Shown: in pieces, positions 46,878 to 57,175 of the stretch
How the letters are laid out: the number at the start of each line of letters is the position of its first letter
How positions within the stretch are numbered: the first letter of the stretch is position 1
From: Aegilops tauschii subsp. strangulata
Lineage: Eukaryota; Streptophyta; Magnoliopsida; Poales; Poaceae
DNA: 64,000 nt
Assembly (NCBI RefSeq): GCF_002575655.3
Contig: NC_053039.3
Coordinates: 221,545,622 to 221,609,621 of the forward strand
Direction of reading: 5' to 3'
The notes under the pieces: model-generated
Told to the model about the DNA's origin: nothing
Database searches by the model: none
What the model saw: only the letters and a program-made list of their open reading frames with translations
Made by a program: the position numbers and the translations under genes

Positions 46878-47614
46878 AACTATTCTGTCCTGCTTCCTCA
46901 TCAATCTATTGTGGGCATTGATCCTTTCCCTCCATAATTTCTGACGACCGAAAATCGAACCACCGTGCTTTGGCTTTTTATTGACGTGCATAGCTAGGAT
47001 CATTGCGACGTCCTCCTCCTCTTGAAGATCAAATTCTTGATCGGAAGAATCATAGGACGAACTTATCTAAAAACTTGAATTTAAACCAATTTAAAACTAC
47101 AAAAAACATGCACCAAATTCATCTACAAATATAAAGTTAGAAGCAATATATACCTTGCAAGTGTTTTGTCAAACACCTTGTGGGTGTCGAGCTGCAAATG
47201 GACGTCGGGCATTGTTTGTCGGAGGAACAGTGTGCTCGAGGGGCGACGGCGAGGAGAGGAAGCAGCAGCGGTCACTGGGAGAAGTAGGGGGGCGACGACA
47301 CGTTGGGGACATGCGGGGAAAGCGTCGACGGGTCGCCGGAGCGAATGTGGGAAAGTGCGGGCGGAGGCGCCAACGCTTGGAGGTTTCAGATCTGGAGGTT
47401 GGTGAGACTCACACGCACAATTTGCTTGTCCAGCCCGCGTGAGCGGGCGCACGAAATATACAGCGCGCGATGCAGTTTTCCCCAGCGCGTTGAACCTTGT
47501 TTACTGCACGTGGGATTATAGCGTGGCTGCTGGAGCGCTACTTTCGGTCGCGCGCGTGCTATATAGTTGTTTTTTCAGTGCGTGGCTTATCTAGCGCATC
47601 TATTGGAGATGCTC
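46878..47614 (-). pseudogene. Harbinger element H2, 5' half (TIR, leader, transposase N terminus)
   Basis: On the minus strand the element begins at 47614 with the terminal inverted repeat GAGCATCTCCAATAG, preceded by the TTA target site. A GC-rich leader follows, then an intron-like T-rich stretch ending TTTTTAG at 47067. Then comes an open exon (47066-46878) that reads SSSYDSSDQEFDLQEEED, then NKKPKHGGSIFGRQKLWRER and NAHNRLMRKQD. The KPKHGGS...WRER block is characteristic of the N terminus of plant PIF/Harbinger transposases. The exon is cut at 46878 by LTR fragment a. The rest of H2 is on the opposite strand at 48431-48795. Confidence 0.8.
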
Positions 47615-48074
47615 TAAAGGTCTCATTTCTCCCTCGTGAACGTACTTGTTCAAAATCAGGTACATGGTACTGTTGTCCTTTATATGGTACTAGATACCCA
47701 TCTCTGTTTGGATAGCGTGAGTCGATAAGATAGTATTTGCCTATACAGGAAAATGCAATGAAGACCAGTAAGTTAAAGCAAAAGGCTAGTGTAAAAGAAC
47801 GCATGTATGAGTCATCACCGTTTGGAGGGTGTGGGAAACTGGGATATTCAACTCGTTCATCTGCCCATACCCGCGTGTCATGAACAGATCCATACCATCC
47901 ATCAATAGCAAAAATGAAACTCATACTGAAATCATAGATTGACATGACATTCCGAGTGGTGACACCTTTCTGTTATGATACTTGGGCTACTCGTTTTCAA
48001 GCACAACACAAGGTATGTGTATTCCACCTGTGGCCCTAATGGGCCCTGCAGTGCACTTGGTTTCACGCGGTAGT
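47615..48074 (-). pseudogene. Harbinger element H1, transposase core
   Basis: The minus-strand frame from 48074 gives RKGVTTRNVMSIYDF, then FIFAIDGWYGSVHDTRVW with the first catalytic Asp, FPHPPNGD, KYYLIDSRYPNRDGYL with the second Asp, and PYKGQQYHVPDFEQ. These are DDE_Tnp_4 motifs of PIF/Harbinger transposases. The frame is cut after NETF at the TTA where H2 is inserted. A short stretch of unrelated codons between FPHPPNGD and KYYL marks a small insertion. The catalytic Glu of H1 lies at 48799-49101 on the other strand. Confidence 0.85.
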
Positions 48075-48430
48075 TGATACGTCTCTGATGTATCTATACT
48101 TTTTGATTGTTTCATGCTATTATATTATCATTCCTACATACTTTTGCCATAATTTTATATTATTTTTGGGACAAACATACTAATGTAGTGCCCAGTGTCA
48201 GTTGCTATTGTCTGCTTGCTGTTTGTTTCATAGAATATCAATACCTACGGAGGTCCAAACACGATGCCAATTTTTGACGATTTTGTCTAGACCCAAAGGA
48301 ACCCTAGAAGCTTCGGGAGTCATCGAGGGGATGCCCGAGGGCCCCACAAGGATAGGTGGCACGGCCAGGGGTGGCCACGCCACCCAGGCTTTGTGGGCCT
48401 CCTGAGCCTCGTTGCCCCCCCACAATAAAA
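48075..48430 (+). mobile_element. Athila-like LTR fragment b
   Basis: It begins TGATACGTCTCTGATGTATC and follows the pattern of TGATACG-type LTRs to about 48430, where Harbinger sequence resumes. It differs enough from fragment a to be a separate copy. Its left end is the other border of the proposed inversion. Confidence 0.65.
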
Positions 48431-48795
48431 GGATCTAGTCGAGGAGTGGCGGTCATGGAATGAGCGACAAAACTAGTTTGATGTTGTATGTTTGTTGTAT
48501 TGTTGACTATTTGTTGTATTGTTCATGAACTATTTGTTGTATTGAAGATAAACTATTTGTTTGACTTGTAATAATAATTGAACTATTTATTGTTGATTTA
48601 TTCTGTGTGCGTTTGATCTTCTTGGTTCTATGTTGAGTGGGAAATGTATTTTGAGCTAGGCGCACACACTACCTGCGGCGCGCAATTTATAGCACTTCTA
48701 GTAAAGAAAAACACCAGCCCAACGCGCTAAAATGTTATTTCAGCGCTGTAAAAAAATTAGCACGTCACGCAACCGCGTGTCTGTTGGAGATGCTC
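48431..48795 (+). pseudogene. Harbinger element H2, 3' half (last codons, 3' UTR, TIR)
   Basis: The plus strand opens with codons DLVEEWRSWNERQN and a stop at 48474. A repetitive TTGTTGTATTG-type 3' UTR and a GC-rich tail (GCGCGCAATTTATAGC) follow, then the terminal inverted repeat CTGTTGGAGATGCTC ending at 48795 and the target site TTA (48796-48798). It mirrors the end at 47614, but on the opposite relative orientation. Confidence 0.65.
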
Positions 48796-49101
48796 TTAAT
48801 CATCTACATTCCTCACTATGTAACTTCATTGAAAGATCTTTTGGTCTTCTCGAGACGAAATGATGAATCTTTCTTGGCATTAGGCATTACAAAGTTGATA
48901 CGCTAACAATGATAATTACTGCATGCACTTGTCTTCATAACTACATCCATGAGAGAAAACTACCTGATGAGCATTTCGACATGGTTGAGAATGGATCCTA
49001 TGTTCATGAAGAGAGCGCTTCTCATCATGTTGCACCCTATGATGAGTGTAATGTGGGTACGAGATGCTATTGCTGCGAGTGTCTTTCCTTGACGACTAGC
49101 T
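48796..49101 (+). pseudogene. Harbinger element H1, transposase C terminus
   Basis: Directly after the TTA the plus strand reads NHLHSSLCNFIERSFGLLETK, with the catalytic Glu in IERSFG. It then has two adjacent stops (TGA TGA, where the family usually has Trp-Arg) and IFLGIRHYKVDTLT, CTCLHNYIHERKLPDEHF. Near the end a one-base shift moves the usual terminal (R)DAIAASVFP out of frame. It completes the transposase core found on the minus strand at 47618-48074. Confidence 0.85.
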
Positions 49102-49315
49102 AGCTTTATGGTGTATGCTTTTGTTGGGAGAGCCTTCTTATATTTAGAATATCCTCCTTTTGTGTGACTTGTTCTCAAGTACTAGTGACAATGATGTTTT
49201 TATGATGTTTGAATGCGTGACAATGAGCTTCCTTATGTGGACTTGTTACAATTTATGGATGTTTCAAATCAAATTTATGTTCGTAACTTCGTATGCGCGA
49301 TAAACACAAGAAAAT
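49102..49315 (+). other. H1 3' untranslated region
   Basis: AT-rich sequence between the transposase end and an inserted LTR. No gene seen. It should continue at 50400 after the LTR. Confidence 0.5.
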
Positions 49316-50399
49316 AACTCAAATATTATTTCATCAAACCAATTCCAGTTGTTGCATCAACTGTACGTCTAGTTGAGGCGGCTGAGTCGCAACTCAGTGG
49401 ACACACAGTCCTCACCGTATTCCTCTTGAGCTAAGGTCACTTGGTCCTCGCCCAATCACTCGTGATAAGTCTTCAAGGTAGACTTCCAAAACCTTCACAG
49501 ACTTGTTCACGGGCACACCACAATGACTCTTGATGTACTCAGAACTTGATGCCTAACCGTCTAGAAGAATGATAGTCTTCAAAGGTAACAGACGTCGGAT
49601 CACACTGATCAATCTCTTTAGTGATGATCAATCACTTTGGCAGGTTTTTCCTCACTTAGGATTCTCTCGAAATCATTAGAGGATGGTTTGCTCTCAAATG
49701 GCAAGTGTCAAGTTCTCTCAGAGCAGCCAACCAACAAGTGGTTGTGGGGTCGGCTATTTATAGCCAGGGGCAACCCGACATGAATTGTCATAAATGCCCT
49801 TCTCTCATTCGACTATTGTTAGGATAAGGATCCACTCGACAACTGGCACACGGCGCAACAACGACCGGAATATGAACTCTCAAAATCGTCGGGGCACTCA
49901 ATTTCCTCACTTTTAGGCAGAACACACTGGCGAACTCCTAACTCCTCAGCGTGACCAAATTCGTCAGCGACCAGATGAACTTCATCACTGTCGCTAGCAA
50001 ATTCATCAGCTGTACTAGAGATTTCCAAAGGCTTCACTTGAAGCGGCTTTTGTGTATGGGTTTGAGTAGGTTTGAGCATCACTTTGGAAATGTGAAATAT
50101 GTTTCACCTTGACCCCTTAACAGTATGGTTTTTTCTATGACTCAAAGAAGAAGAAAAGAAACTATGAAAACAAAATCCTCAAGCTTCAAAGTCTTCACAT
50201 CAATTTCTTCAAAGGCCGTACCAATTTCACCACCAAATTGTTCACTTGAAGAAATCCATTTTTAGGGATCGTCTTCCATGTGTTAAACCAAATCTTCTAG
50301 GACTCTGTCTCCTGTGTATACTCACAAACACATTAGTTCCTCAACCTATTTGTCTTCAACACTCCAAAACCACTACGGGGGACACTTGATGCACTTACA
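49316..50399 (-). mobile_element. Truncated Sirevirus-type LTR
   Basis: On the minus strand it starts TGTAAGTGCATCAAGTGTCC and follows the order of the 33010 LTR: GAGTATACACAGG, GAAGACTT motifs, the TATA context GGCTATAAATAGCC near 49755, then GCGAGGACC...AGCTCAAGAGGAATACGGTGAGG. It fades out near 49316, before the last 370 bases of the LTR. It is clearly diverged from the complete Sirevirus and so is an older copy. It is inserted in the 3' part of H1. The left edge is approximate. Confidence 0.8.
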
Positions 50400-50465
50400 A
50401 TTGAGAGAGCACCTACATGCATGTATAGGCAAAGAATTTTGAGGAAGCCGTTGGAGATGCTCTAA
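50400..50465 (+). mobile_element. H1 3' terminus with TIR and target site
   Basis: Sixty-odd bases end in CCGTTGGAGATGCTC (50448-50462), the Harbinger terminal repeat seen twice in H2. TAA (50463-50465) follows as target site. This closes H1; its 5' terminus is missing. Confidence 0.7.
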
Positions 50466-51011
50466 GAGGGTCGCTCGATCATCTTCCTCCAGAAAACGTT
50501 CTCTCGCCCCTCTGTTTTCCTGAATTGCCGCCGCCCCAAATATTCACACCTCTCCTCCACACAAAAATGATGGTTTCGTCTGCAGATCCATTCAGTAAGT
50601 AGCATTAAAGACGATTTATCCATCTAACTGATCTGAAGGACCAACAGGTTTAATATCTTAAATTTCTCCTATTATCTTAGGGTTTGTTTGTCGTGTTGAG
50701 TTTTTTATAATTCCTTGAAAAGATGGTTAATCATGTGGATTGCACAATTAAGATTAAATCTCAAGTCATACCCCCATCACAATATAATATAGAGAGGTAA
50801 GTACTTTTGTAATTGGAGCTTATTTTATTATGATACATTGTCAACTATGATTTCTTATTTATTTGTGCTTAGTAAATAAATATTGTAGACATCTTAGTTG
50901 ATACGAGGTACACCTTTTTTAGCCATATATTATTGCTACTTTGTTCTGTTTTGAGGTATATGTTAGTGCTATCTATTTGCGTTAACACCTATGACCTTTC
51001 TTCTTGGATTA
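50466..51011 (+). other. Unassigned stretch with two candidate exons
   Basis: This is the only stretch in the window that does not look like a known repeat to me. It opens with a C/T-rich leader-like part, then ATGATGGTTTCGTCTGCAG (from 50567) ending at a consensus donor GTAAGT (50595). A second short open block (50723-50796, MVNHVDCTIKIKSQVIPPSQ) lies between an acceptor-like AAAAG and another GTAAGT donor. The simplest joins of the two blocks run into a stop, so a coding gene is not established. I recognise no protein family. Confidence 0.25.
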
Positions 51012-52310
51012 GGGCATCTCCAACACTAATCCCAATCGGACACTGTATCTGTCCGCCGACCGGTGAGGACTAGTCCGCGACCACTGATACAGGAGCCGAC
51101 CGTCCAAAGCTAGCCGTAAATGTCCGGTCACATTTGATGCAAATTTAAACAAACTTAACAACTTTCATTCAAACTAAGATAATTTTGACATAACCGAATG
51201 ATTTTCATCTAAACCAGAGCATGCTCATTACATTTTGAACACATTTCAACTAAACTATAGCATACTAGCCTCAACCTAGTATAAAAGATCATCGACTGCC
51301 GCCGCGCCTGTTTCCCACAACATGTCTTCCATGTCCGACAGCAAGCTTGCTGGCCGACCATGAGCCCAGGGAACTGAAGCTACAACGAGAAGGTAAATAA
51401 CACCCACCTCTGCGAAGTGGGCAAGCTAATCGACCAACGATGATGAGCATGCCAAACTTAACTTCAATGGGAGGGGAAGAGTAGTGGACTCCGGCTCCAC
51501 AAAGCAGATAAGCTCATGGCTATGCAGCCCGATAAGACGATGGCCGTGGCCTTCTTGGGATCCAAGCGGTGGCGACCTCCCATGTTCTACTCTTCCTCAC
51601 TATCGGCGGTAGCCATGGACGTTCTGGCCTCGTCGTCGTGGCGGCGGGGCGCAATAGGCGTAGAGCTGGTGACGTCGTCAGTGTCGTGTTAAATTCCTCT
51701 GCCACCGTGTTGATCTATGCGAACATAGCTTCTTTCTCCACCTGTAGCAAGTGGAGTTGCCATCACTCGTGACTTATTTCTTGGGCGGGGCCATAGGCCC
51801 GTAGAAGCGCCTTCTACTTGTCCACATCCGCCATAATGCATGTGTTGGTGATTTGCTCCTTCGTGAGCAGGTGCTAGTCGAGGAGGAGGAGGTTGTACCT
51901 CTGGTTGTCCTGCGTCTACCAGAACGTGGCCTCCCACTCTTTCAACACCATGTTGGTTTAGTGTGCCCGCGCCTCGCCCATGGTGATGCCGACATGGACC
52001 AACGAGGGCGTAGGTGCAAGCTCGTCGTCAGCCACCTCTTTCATTTGTTCGTCCGCAACGCTGGTCTCCGTGGAGAGCTCGTCGGCAAGCCAACCTCTAT
52101 CCATCTAGCTCGGTGGGCCTGCTAACCGGCAGCAATGCGGGTGAGCTCCTACTTCTGTTCGTCCGACAGACTCTCCCACAGGGCTTTGGAGCTCGGGGCC
52201 ATGGCGGATGTGGTGCAGAGAGGAGATCGGGGAGCGGAGGTGGGATGCACCTATTGCCGGTCCTGCCACGTTTAAATGGCGGGCGGATATAGGCCAAGAG
52301 ATAAGGTGGT
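51012..52310 (-). pseudogene. Unrecognised decayed gene, possibly in a DNA transposon
   Basis: The stretch opens on the plus strand with TTA-GGGCATCTCCAACAC, a terminus style common to Triticeae DNA transposons. The other terminus is not seen. On the minus strand an ATG at 52202 starts MAPSSKALWESLSDEQ. After several stops and frameshifts, pieces continue leftward: DELSTETSVADEQMKEVADD, then GITMGEAR, MADVDK, KEAMFA and VAEEFN, to about 51520. A leader-like sequence with ATTTAAA precedes the ATG. I do not know the family. The composition suggests a hydrophilic, helical protein. Confidence 0.4.
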
Positions 52311-52684
52311 TAATGCCAGTTTTTTTCTCGAATACGCATAGCATGAGTATCATCTATATAGAAAGAGGAAGGGTACAAGAGACCCTCCACCATGTACAGT
52401 TACATCGAACTATAGCTTAGTGGCTCAAACCACACCCACACTCTGACGCTCATCCACACCTAGATACATACTACACATTACTCATACCTTGCCCACCGCT
52501 CCTAAGAACCTCTCCATGTCTCCTTTGAACTTCCCTGCTGCTTGCCATGCCCTTCCTTCGCATTCCACTCTTTGCAACACCACATGAGTAGCCGGTGTCA
52601 CTCCGTCGAAGACTACCACATTCCTATGTTTCCATATCTCCCAAAGCACTAGAAAGAGGATGGCCCTCGTATCCTTAATGTGCT
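52311..52684 (-). mobile_element. LINE 3' end (end of ORF2 and 3' UTR)
   Basis: The minus strand from 52684 reads RAILFLVLWEIWKHRNVVVFDG and continues to a stop near 52482. The LWEIWKHRN motif is typical of the C-terminal region of plant LINE ORF2. About 170 bases of 3' UTR follow, ending CGTATTCGAGAAAAAAAC, a short A tail. The element is cut upstream by the Copia LTR at 52685, so RT and endonuclease are outside the window. Confidence 0.8.
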
Positions 52685-53525
52685 TGAAGGAAATATGCCC
52701 TAGAGGCAATAATAAAGTTGTTATTTATATTTCCTTATATCATGATAATTTTTTATTATTCATGCTAGAATTGTATTAACCGGAAACTTAGTACATGTGT
52801 GAATACATAGACAAACAGAGTGTCACTAGTATGCCTCTACTTGACTAGCTCGTTAATCAAAGATGGTTAAGTTTCCTAGCCATGGACAAGAGTTGTCATT
52901 TGATGAACGGGATCACATCATTAGAGAATGATGTGATTGACTTGACCCATCCATTAGCTTAGCACTATGATTGTTTAGTTTATTGATATTGCTTTCTTCA
53001 TAACTTATACATGTTCCTATGACTATGAGATTATGCAACTCCCGAATACCGGAGGAACACTTGGTGTGCTATGAAACGTCACAACGTAACTGGGTGATTA
53101 TAAAGATGCTCTACAGGTGTCTCCGATGGTGTTTGTTGAGTTGGCATAGATCGAGATTAGGATTGGTCACTCCGATTGTCGAAGAGGTATCTCTGGGCCC
53201 TCTCGGTAATGCACATCACTATAAGCCTTGCAAGCAATGTGACTAATGAGTTAGTTACGGGATGATGCATTATGGAACGAGTAAAGAGACTTGCCGGTAA
53301 CGAGATTGAAATAGGTATGATGATACCGACGATCGAATCTCGGGCTAGTAACATACCGATGACAAAGGGAACAACGTATGTTGTTATGCGGTTTGACCGA
53401 TAAAGATCTTCGTAGAATATGTAGGAACCAATATGAGCATCCAGGTTTCGCTATTGGTTATTGATCGGAAGTGAGTCTCGGTCATGTCTACATAGTTCTC
53501 GAACTCGTAGGGTCCACAGGCTTAA
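52685..53525 (+). mobile_element. BARE/Angela-type Copia LTR, first 841 bases
   Basis: It begins TGAAGGAAATATGCCCTAGAGG and aligns with 3885-4620 over CGTCACAACGTAACTGGGTG, GGAACGAGTAAAGAGACTTGCC and CGACGATCGAATCTCGGG. It stops at CAGGCTTAA, where a Gypsy LTR begins. The remainder is predicted to the right of that Gypsy element, beyond the window. The five bases before it, gtgct, are its predicted target duplication. Confidence 0.85.
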
Positions 53526-54119
53526 TGACGATGACATGTACCTAGGGTAGGGCAATAGACCTGATCTAAGCACCCTACCCAAGGACACTGCCCTACAGTC
53601 AAGGACATTCAAAGGATAGCAGATTCTACCGACTGAAATCACCACAGGACACAAACCACTCGACTGAGAGTTCACCCGGATAGCCTAATCCCATTCGACC
53701 AGGATATATTCATTCGACCATACCAGAAACCACTCGGAGAACAGAAGATCTAAGGTCACTCTGAATGACAACGGTCGGGCGTTCACTCCATAGTCTTAAT
53801 GTTCATTTATATGACTTTAATGCTGGTGTTATCAGTAATGTTCCCTCTTTATGTACATTGAACCCCTTGTAACGTGGGCTGGCTGGGGCCCTAGCGTACT
53901 CTATATAAGCCACCCCCTCCACTGGCACAAGGGTTCGCACCCCCTATAACTTCACGCATAATCCAATCGACCGAGCCTCCGGGCACCGAGACGTAGGGTT
54001 GTTACTTCCTCCGCGAAGGGCCTGAACTCGTAAATCTTGCATGCACAACTTCACCATAGCTAGGATCTTGCCTCCTCATACCTACCCCCCATTCTACTGT
54101 CAGACTTAGACCCACGACA
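53526..54119 (+). mobile_element. Tat-lineage Gypsy 5' LTR
   Basis: About 594 bases from TGACGATGACATGTACC (start approximate within 10 bases) to TTAGACCCACGACA. It has a TATA box at 53902-53909, a leader with short TCGAC/ACTCG motifs, and a primer site directly behind it. The predicted target duplication is cttaa (53521-53525). Confidence 0.8.
53902..53909 (+). promoter_or_regulatory. TATA box of the Tat-lineage LTR
   Basis: TATATAAG stands in CTCTATATAAGCCACCCCC, about 210 bases before the LTR end. Confidence 0.65.
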
Positions 54120-54140
54120 GTTGGCGCCCACCTTGGGGCA
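54120..54140 (+). promoter_or_regulatory. Primer binding site of the Tat-lineage element
   Basis: GTTGGCGCCCACCTTGGGGC follows the LTR end immediately. TGGCGCCCACC is a form common in Tat-type elements. I leave the tRNA unassigned. Confidence 0.7.
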
Positions 54141-54177
54141 GGTGTCTTAGCGACTTTCCGGTGAGGTTGCATTTTTT

Positions 54178-57175
54178 ATGATTCCCATCATCATGGTTTC
54201 CGGCGGTGGTTTGGCTGAGGGCCGTGAGATCCGTCTCGGCGCGCTTGTCTTCGTCGCCGACGATTCCGCCTGGCTCCAGGAGGCCCCTCTCGACGTCGAG
54301 GTGCTCCCTGTCCGCGGGGCGACGCACTTTCGTGCGAGCGTTCGCGGCGTCCTTTTGCGCCAGCCGTCGACCCAATATCGGTCGGCTCCGGCGGTGTCTT
54401 CGCTCCCCGCTGTGCGCCATCGCAAGCGATCCGATCGGTCGCAGCTTCAGTGGTGGGTGAAGCACGCGGTGGCACGCCAGTCGGCCACCCCCCAAGTCAC
54501 AGCAATGGAGCCCGACGAAACTCTCTACGACCTGTTTGATCTGTCGACTGGCTCCGTCAAGACCCTGTCCAAATGCGACAGCAGCGACCCTGCGACAGAA
54601 GTCCTGATGGTCAACGCGCCGCGCCGCCCGCCTGGTTTTCGTCGCGCCGACGGTGGCGACGGCGGCGGCGATCCGTCATAGGTTCATGAGGAGTATCATC
54701 CCGAAGCCCTCACCTCACAGCAGAGGGAGGAACTTCACCGCCGCAATGTGGAGGCACTCCACACGCCCATCATCGGAGAAACCTCTGAGGCTCGGGCCTT
54801 GGAGGCGGCGCGCCTGGCCACTTTGGCTGACCGCACTTGACTGGAGAACCTTTAACATGCACTCGACGAGCGTGCTCGGTGGCAAATCCCTAAGTCCAGT
54901 CGGCGGCAACGACAACTGTTTCCGCCTGAACCTCAGGTATACCGCACACCGATTCAGAATCTTACAGCTGCTGCCCGTATAGCAGAGTCTATTCAGCCGT
55001 CTCAGTCGGAGGCTGGAAGAGGTTTGATGCAAATCAGAGCATTGCTGCGAGTAGCAGGAGAGCAGAACACAGCAGTATCTCAGTCGCGTAACAAAATACA
55101 CAGCAGATCTGTGATGGCTGACATAGTTCAGTCGGCCCACAGCCCAAGATCGCCCCTGCGGCGTTAGGGACGTGGGCATCACCAAGATCAGTACATGGGT
55201 CGGAACCACGAGCAGTATAATCATCGACTCGGCCGTGATGACCGCCGTCGGGTGCCCACACCTCCTCCGAGGAGTGGATCATATGTGCCCCAACAGTATG
55301 ATGACAGGCGCCCGCACAGTGGTGAACGAAGAGTACCAGTCGACCCAAGGGAGCCAGGTTTTGATGCGAGATTGATTCTTGTTCAAGGTTTGGTCGACAG
55401 GAACAGAGCACACAGTGAGGGACTTGACAGAGATCGCCCGACAGGCAACAAAGTTCATGTTTCCGGTCCAAAGTGTTTCAGCAGAGCCATCAGGGCTGCA
55501 GAGATTCCCCCCAACTTCAGGTTGGCGACTAGAGTTAGCAAGTTCACTGGTGAGTTCAAGCCTGACACTTGGCTTGAGGATTACCGAGTGGCTGTATAGA
55601 TCGGTTGTGGCAATGATGAGGTGGCCATGAAGCACCTCCCCCTGATGCTTGAAGGATCAGCTAGAGCCTGGTGTAATCAGTTGACTCCGGGTAGTATATT
55701 CAGCTGGGAAGAGTTGGCCCGAGTGTTTGTCAGAACGTTTGAAGGTACATGCAAGCGACCTGCAGGGTTGGCAGAATTGCAGCATTGTGTGAAAAAACCG
55801 AATGAAACTTTGAGGGATTACATCCAGAGGTGGACCACTTTGCATCACACTGTGGAGAATGTATCTCAGCACCAAGCAGTGTGCGCCTTCAAGGAGGGCG
55901 TTCGGTATCGTGAGCTTAACCTGAAATTCGGTCGGACAGGAGACATGACCCTAACCCGAATGATGGGAATAGCCACTCGGTACGCAAATGGTGAAGAAGG
56001 AGACCGACTCCGCAGTAGCAAGAGCAAACCAGTCGGCCAAGACACTGGAGGAGGTAATTCCAATCAGAAACAGAAACATAAAGCTAAGCCTGCAGGACCT
56101 GGTGAAACTGCAGTAGTGATCCAAGGAAAGTTTAAGGGAAAACCTAAGGGGCCCTGGACCCCCAAGAAGGTGAAAGACCAAGCAGGGAATGATGTGTTGG
56201 ATTTGCCATGTCACATTCACACAAAGAAAGATGAAGAGGGAAATCTGATTTATCCCAAGCATACCACTCGACAGTGTCGACTCCTTATCCAGCAATTCCG
56301 AGAGAAACAACCCAGTGAGAAAGGGAAGGAGTCTAATAAGGATGAGGACAAAGAGGAAGATGATGGTTTCCCCAATGTCAATTCTACCTTGGTGATTTTT
56401 GCGGACATTGAGAGCAAAAGTCGACTGAAAGTCATAAACAGAGAAGTAAACATGGTTGCCCCGGCAACGAAGACATATTTGAAGTGGTCGCAAACAGCAA
56501 TCACATTTGACCAGTCCGATCACCCATCACATGTTGCCACTCCAGGGCGGCAAGCGTTGGTAGTCGACCCAGTTGTTGGAGGCACTCGACTGACCAAAGT
56601 GCTGATGGATGGTGGCAGTGGTCTGAATATTCTTTACGCTGAAACCCTGAAGGGGATGGGCATTCCGATGTCCAAGCTTAGTGAGAGCAACATGAGCTTC
56701 CACGGCGTTATCCCTGGAAAGAAAGCTGAATCACTCGGTCAGATCACTCTTGACGTGGTTTTCAGTGATTCGAAGAATTACCGTAAGGAAAAGTTGACAT
56801 TTGAAGTGGTAGATTCAAAGTGCTTATCATGCTATTCTGGGCAGACCTGCATATGCTCGTTTCATGGCTCGACCATGTTACGTGTATCTTAAGTTGAAGA
56901 CGCCTGGTCCCAGAGGTGTGATCACGGTTACTGGTAATCGGCAGAAAGCAGAAGAGTGCCTTCAGAAGGGCTCAAAAATTGCTGATGAACAGATGGCAGC
57001 AGTTGAGATGCAAGAATACCAGAAGAATGCAGATCCGAGTGATTTGCTGCGAGCCAAAAAGCCTGCCTCAGATTTTGCGTTTCAGTCGTCCGGTGAAACA
57101 AAGTCAGTTCATATTCACCCTATCGATCCCAATGCTGCTCCGACTCATATCTCAACAACACTCGAAAGCAAATAG
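54178..57175 (+). pseudogene. Tat-lineage gag and protease, many stops
   Basis: One frame from 54178 can be followed through stops at 54679, 54838, 54853, 55165 and 55597. It starts with a variable region (MVSGGGLAEGREIRLG...). A Gln/Arg-rich linker follows, then the gag core (FTGEFKPDTWLEDYRVAV, then MKHLPLMLEGSARAWCNQL, SWEELARVFVRTFEGT), and a Lys-rich tail. The protease has LMDGGSGLNILYAETL with catalytic Asp (about 56605). Near 56818 a one-base loss moves to the next frame (AYHAILGRPAY-type block, MARPCYVYLKLKTPG), which ends with a TAG at 57173. I see no clear CCHC knuckle; a histidine/cysteine pair occurs near CHIHTKKDE. Confidence 0.9.

Noticed and set aside
46603..48430. LTR fragments a and b as the two LTRs of one retrotransposon surrounding Harbinger sequence.
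   Set aside because: They differ at many positions, neither is complete, and the sequence between them is Harbinger without primer site or polypurine tract.
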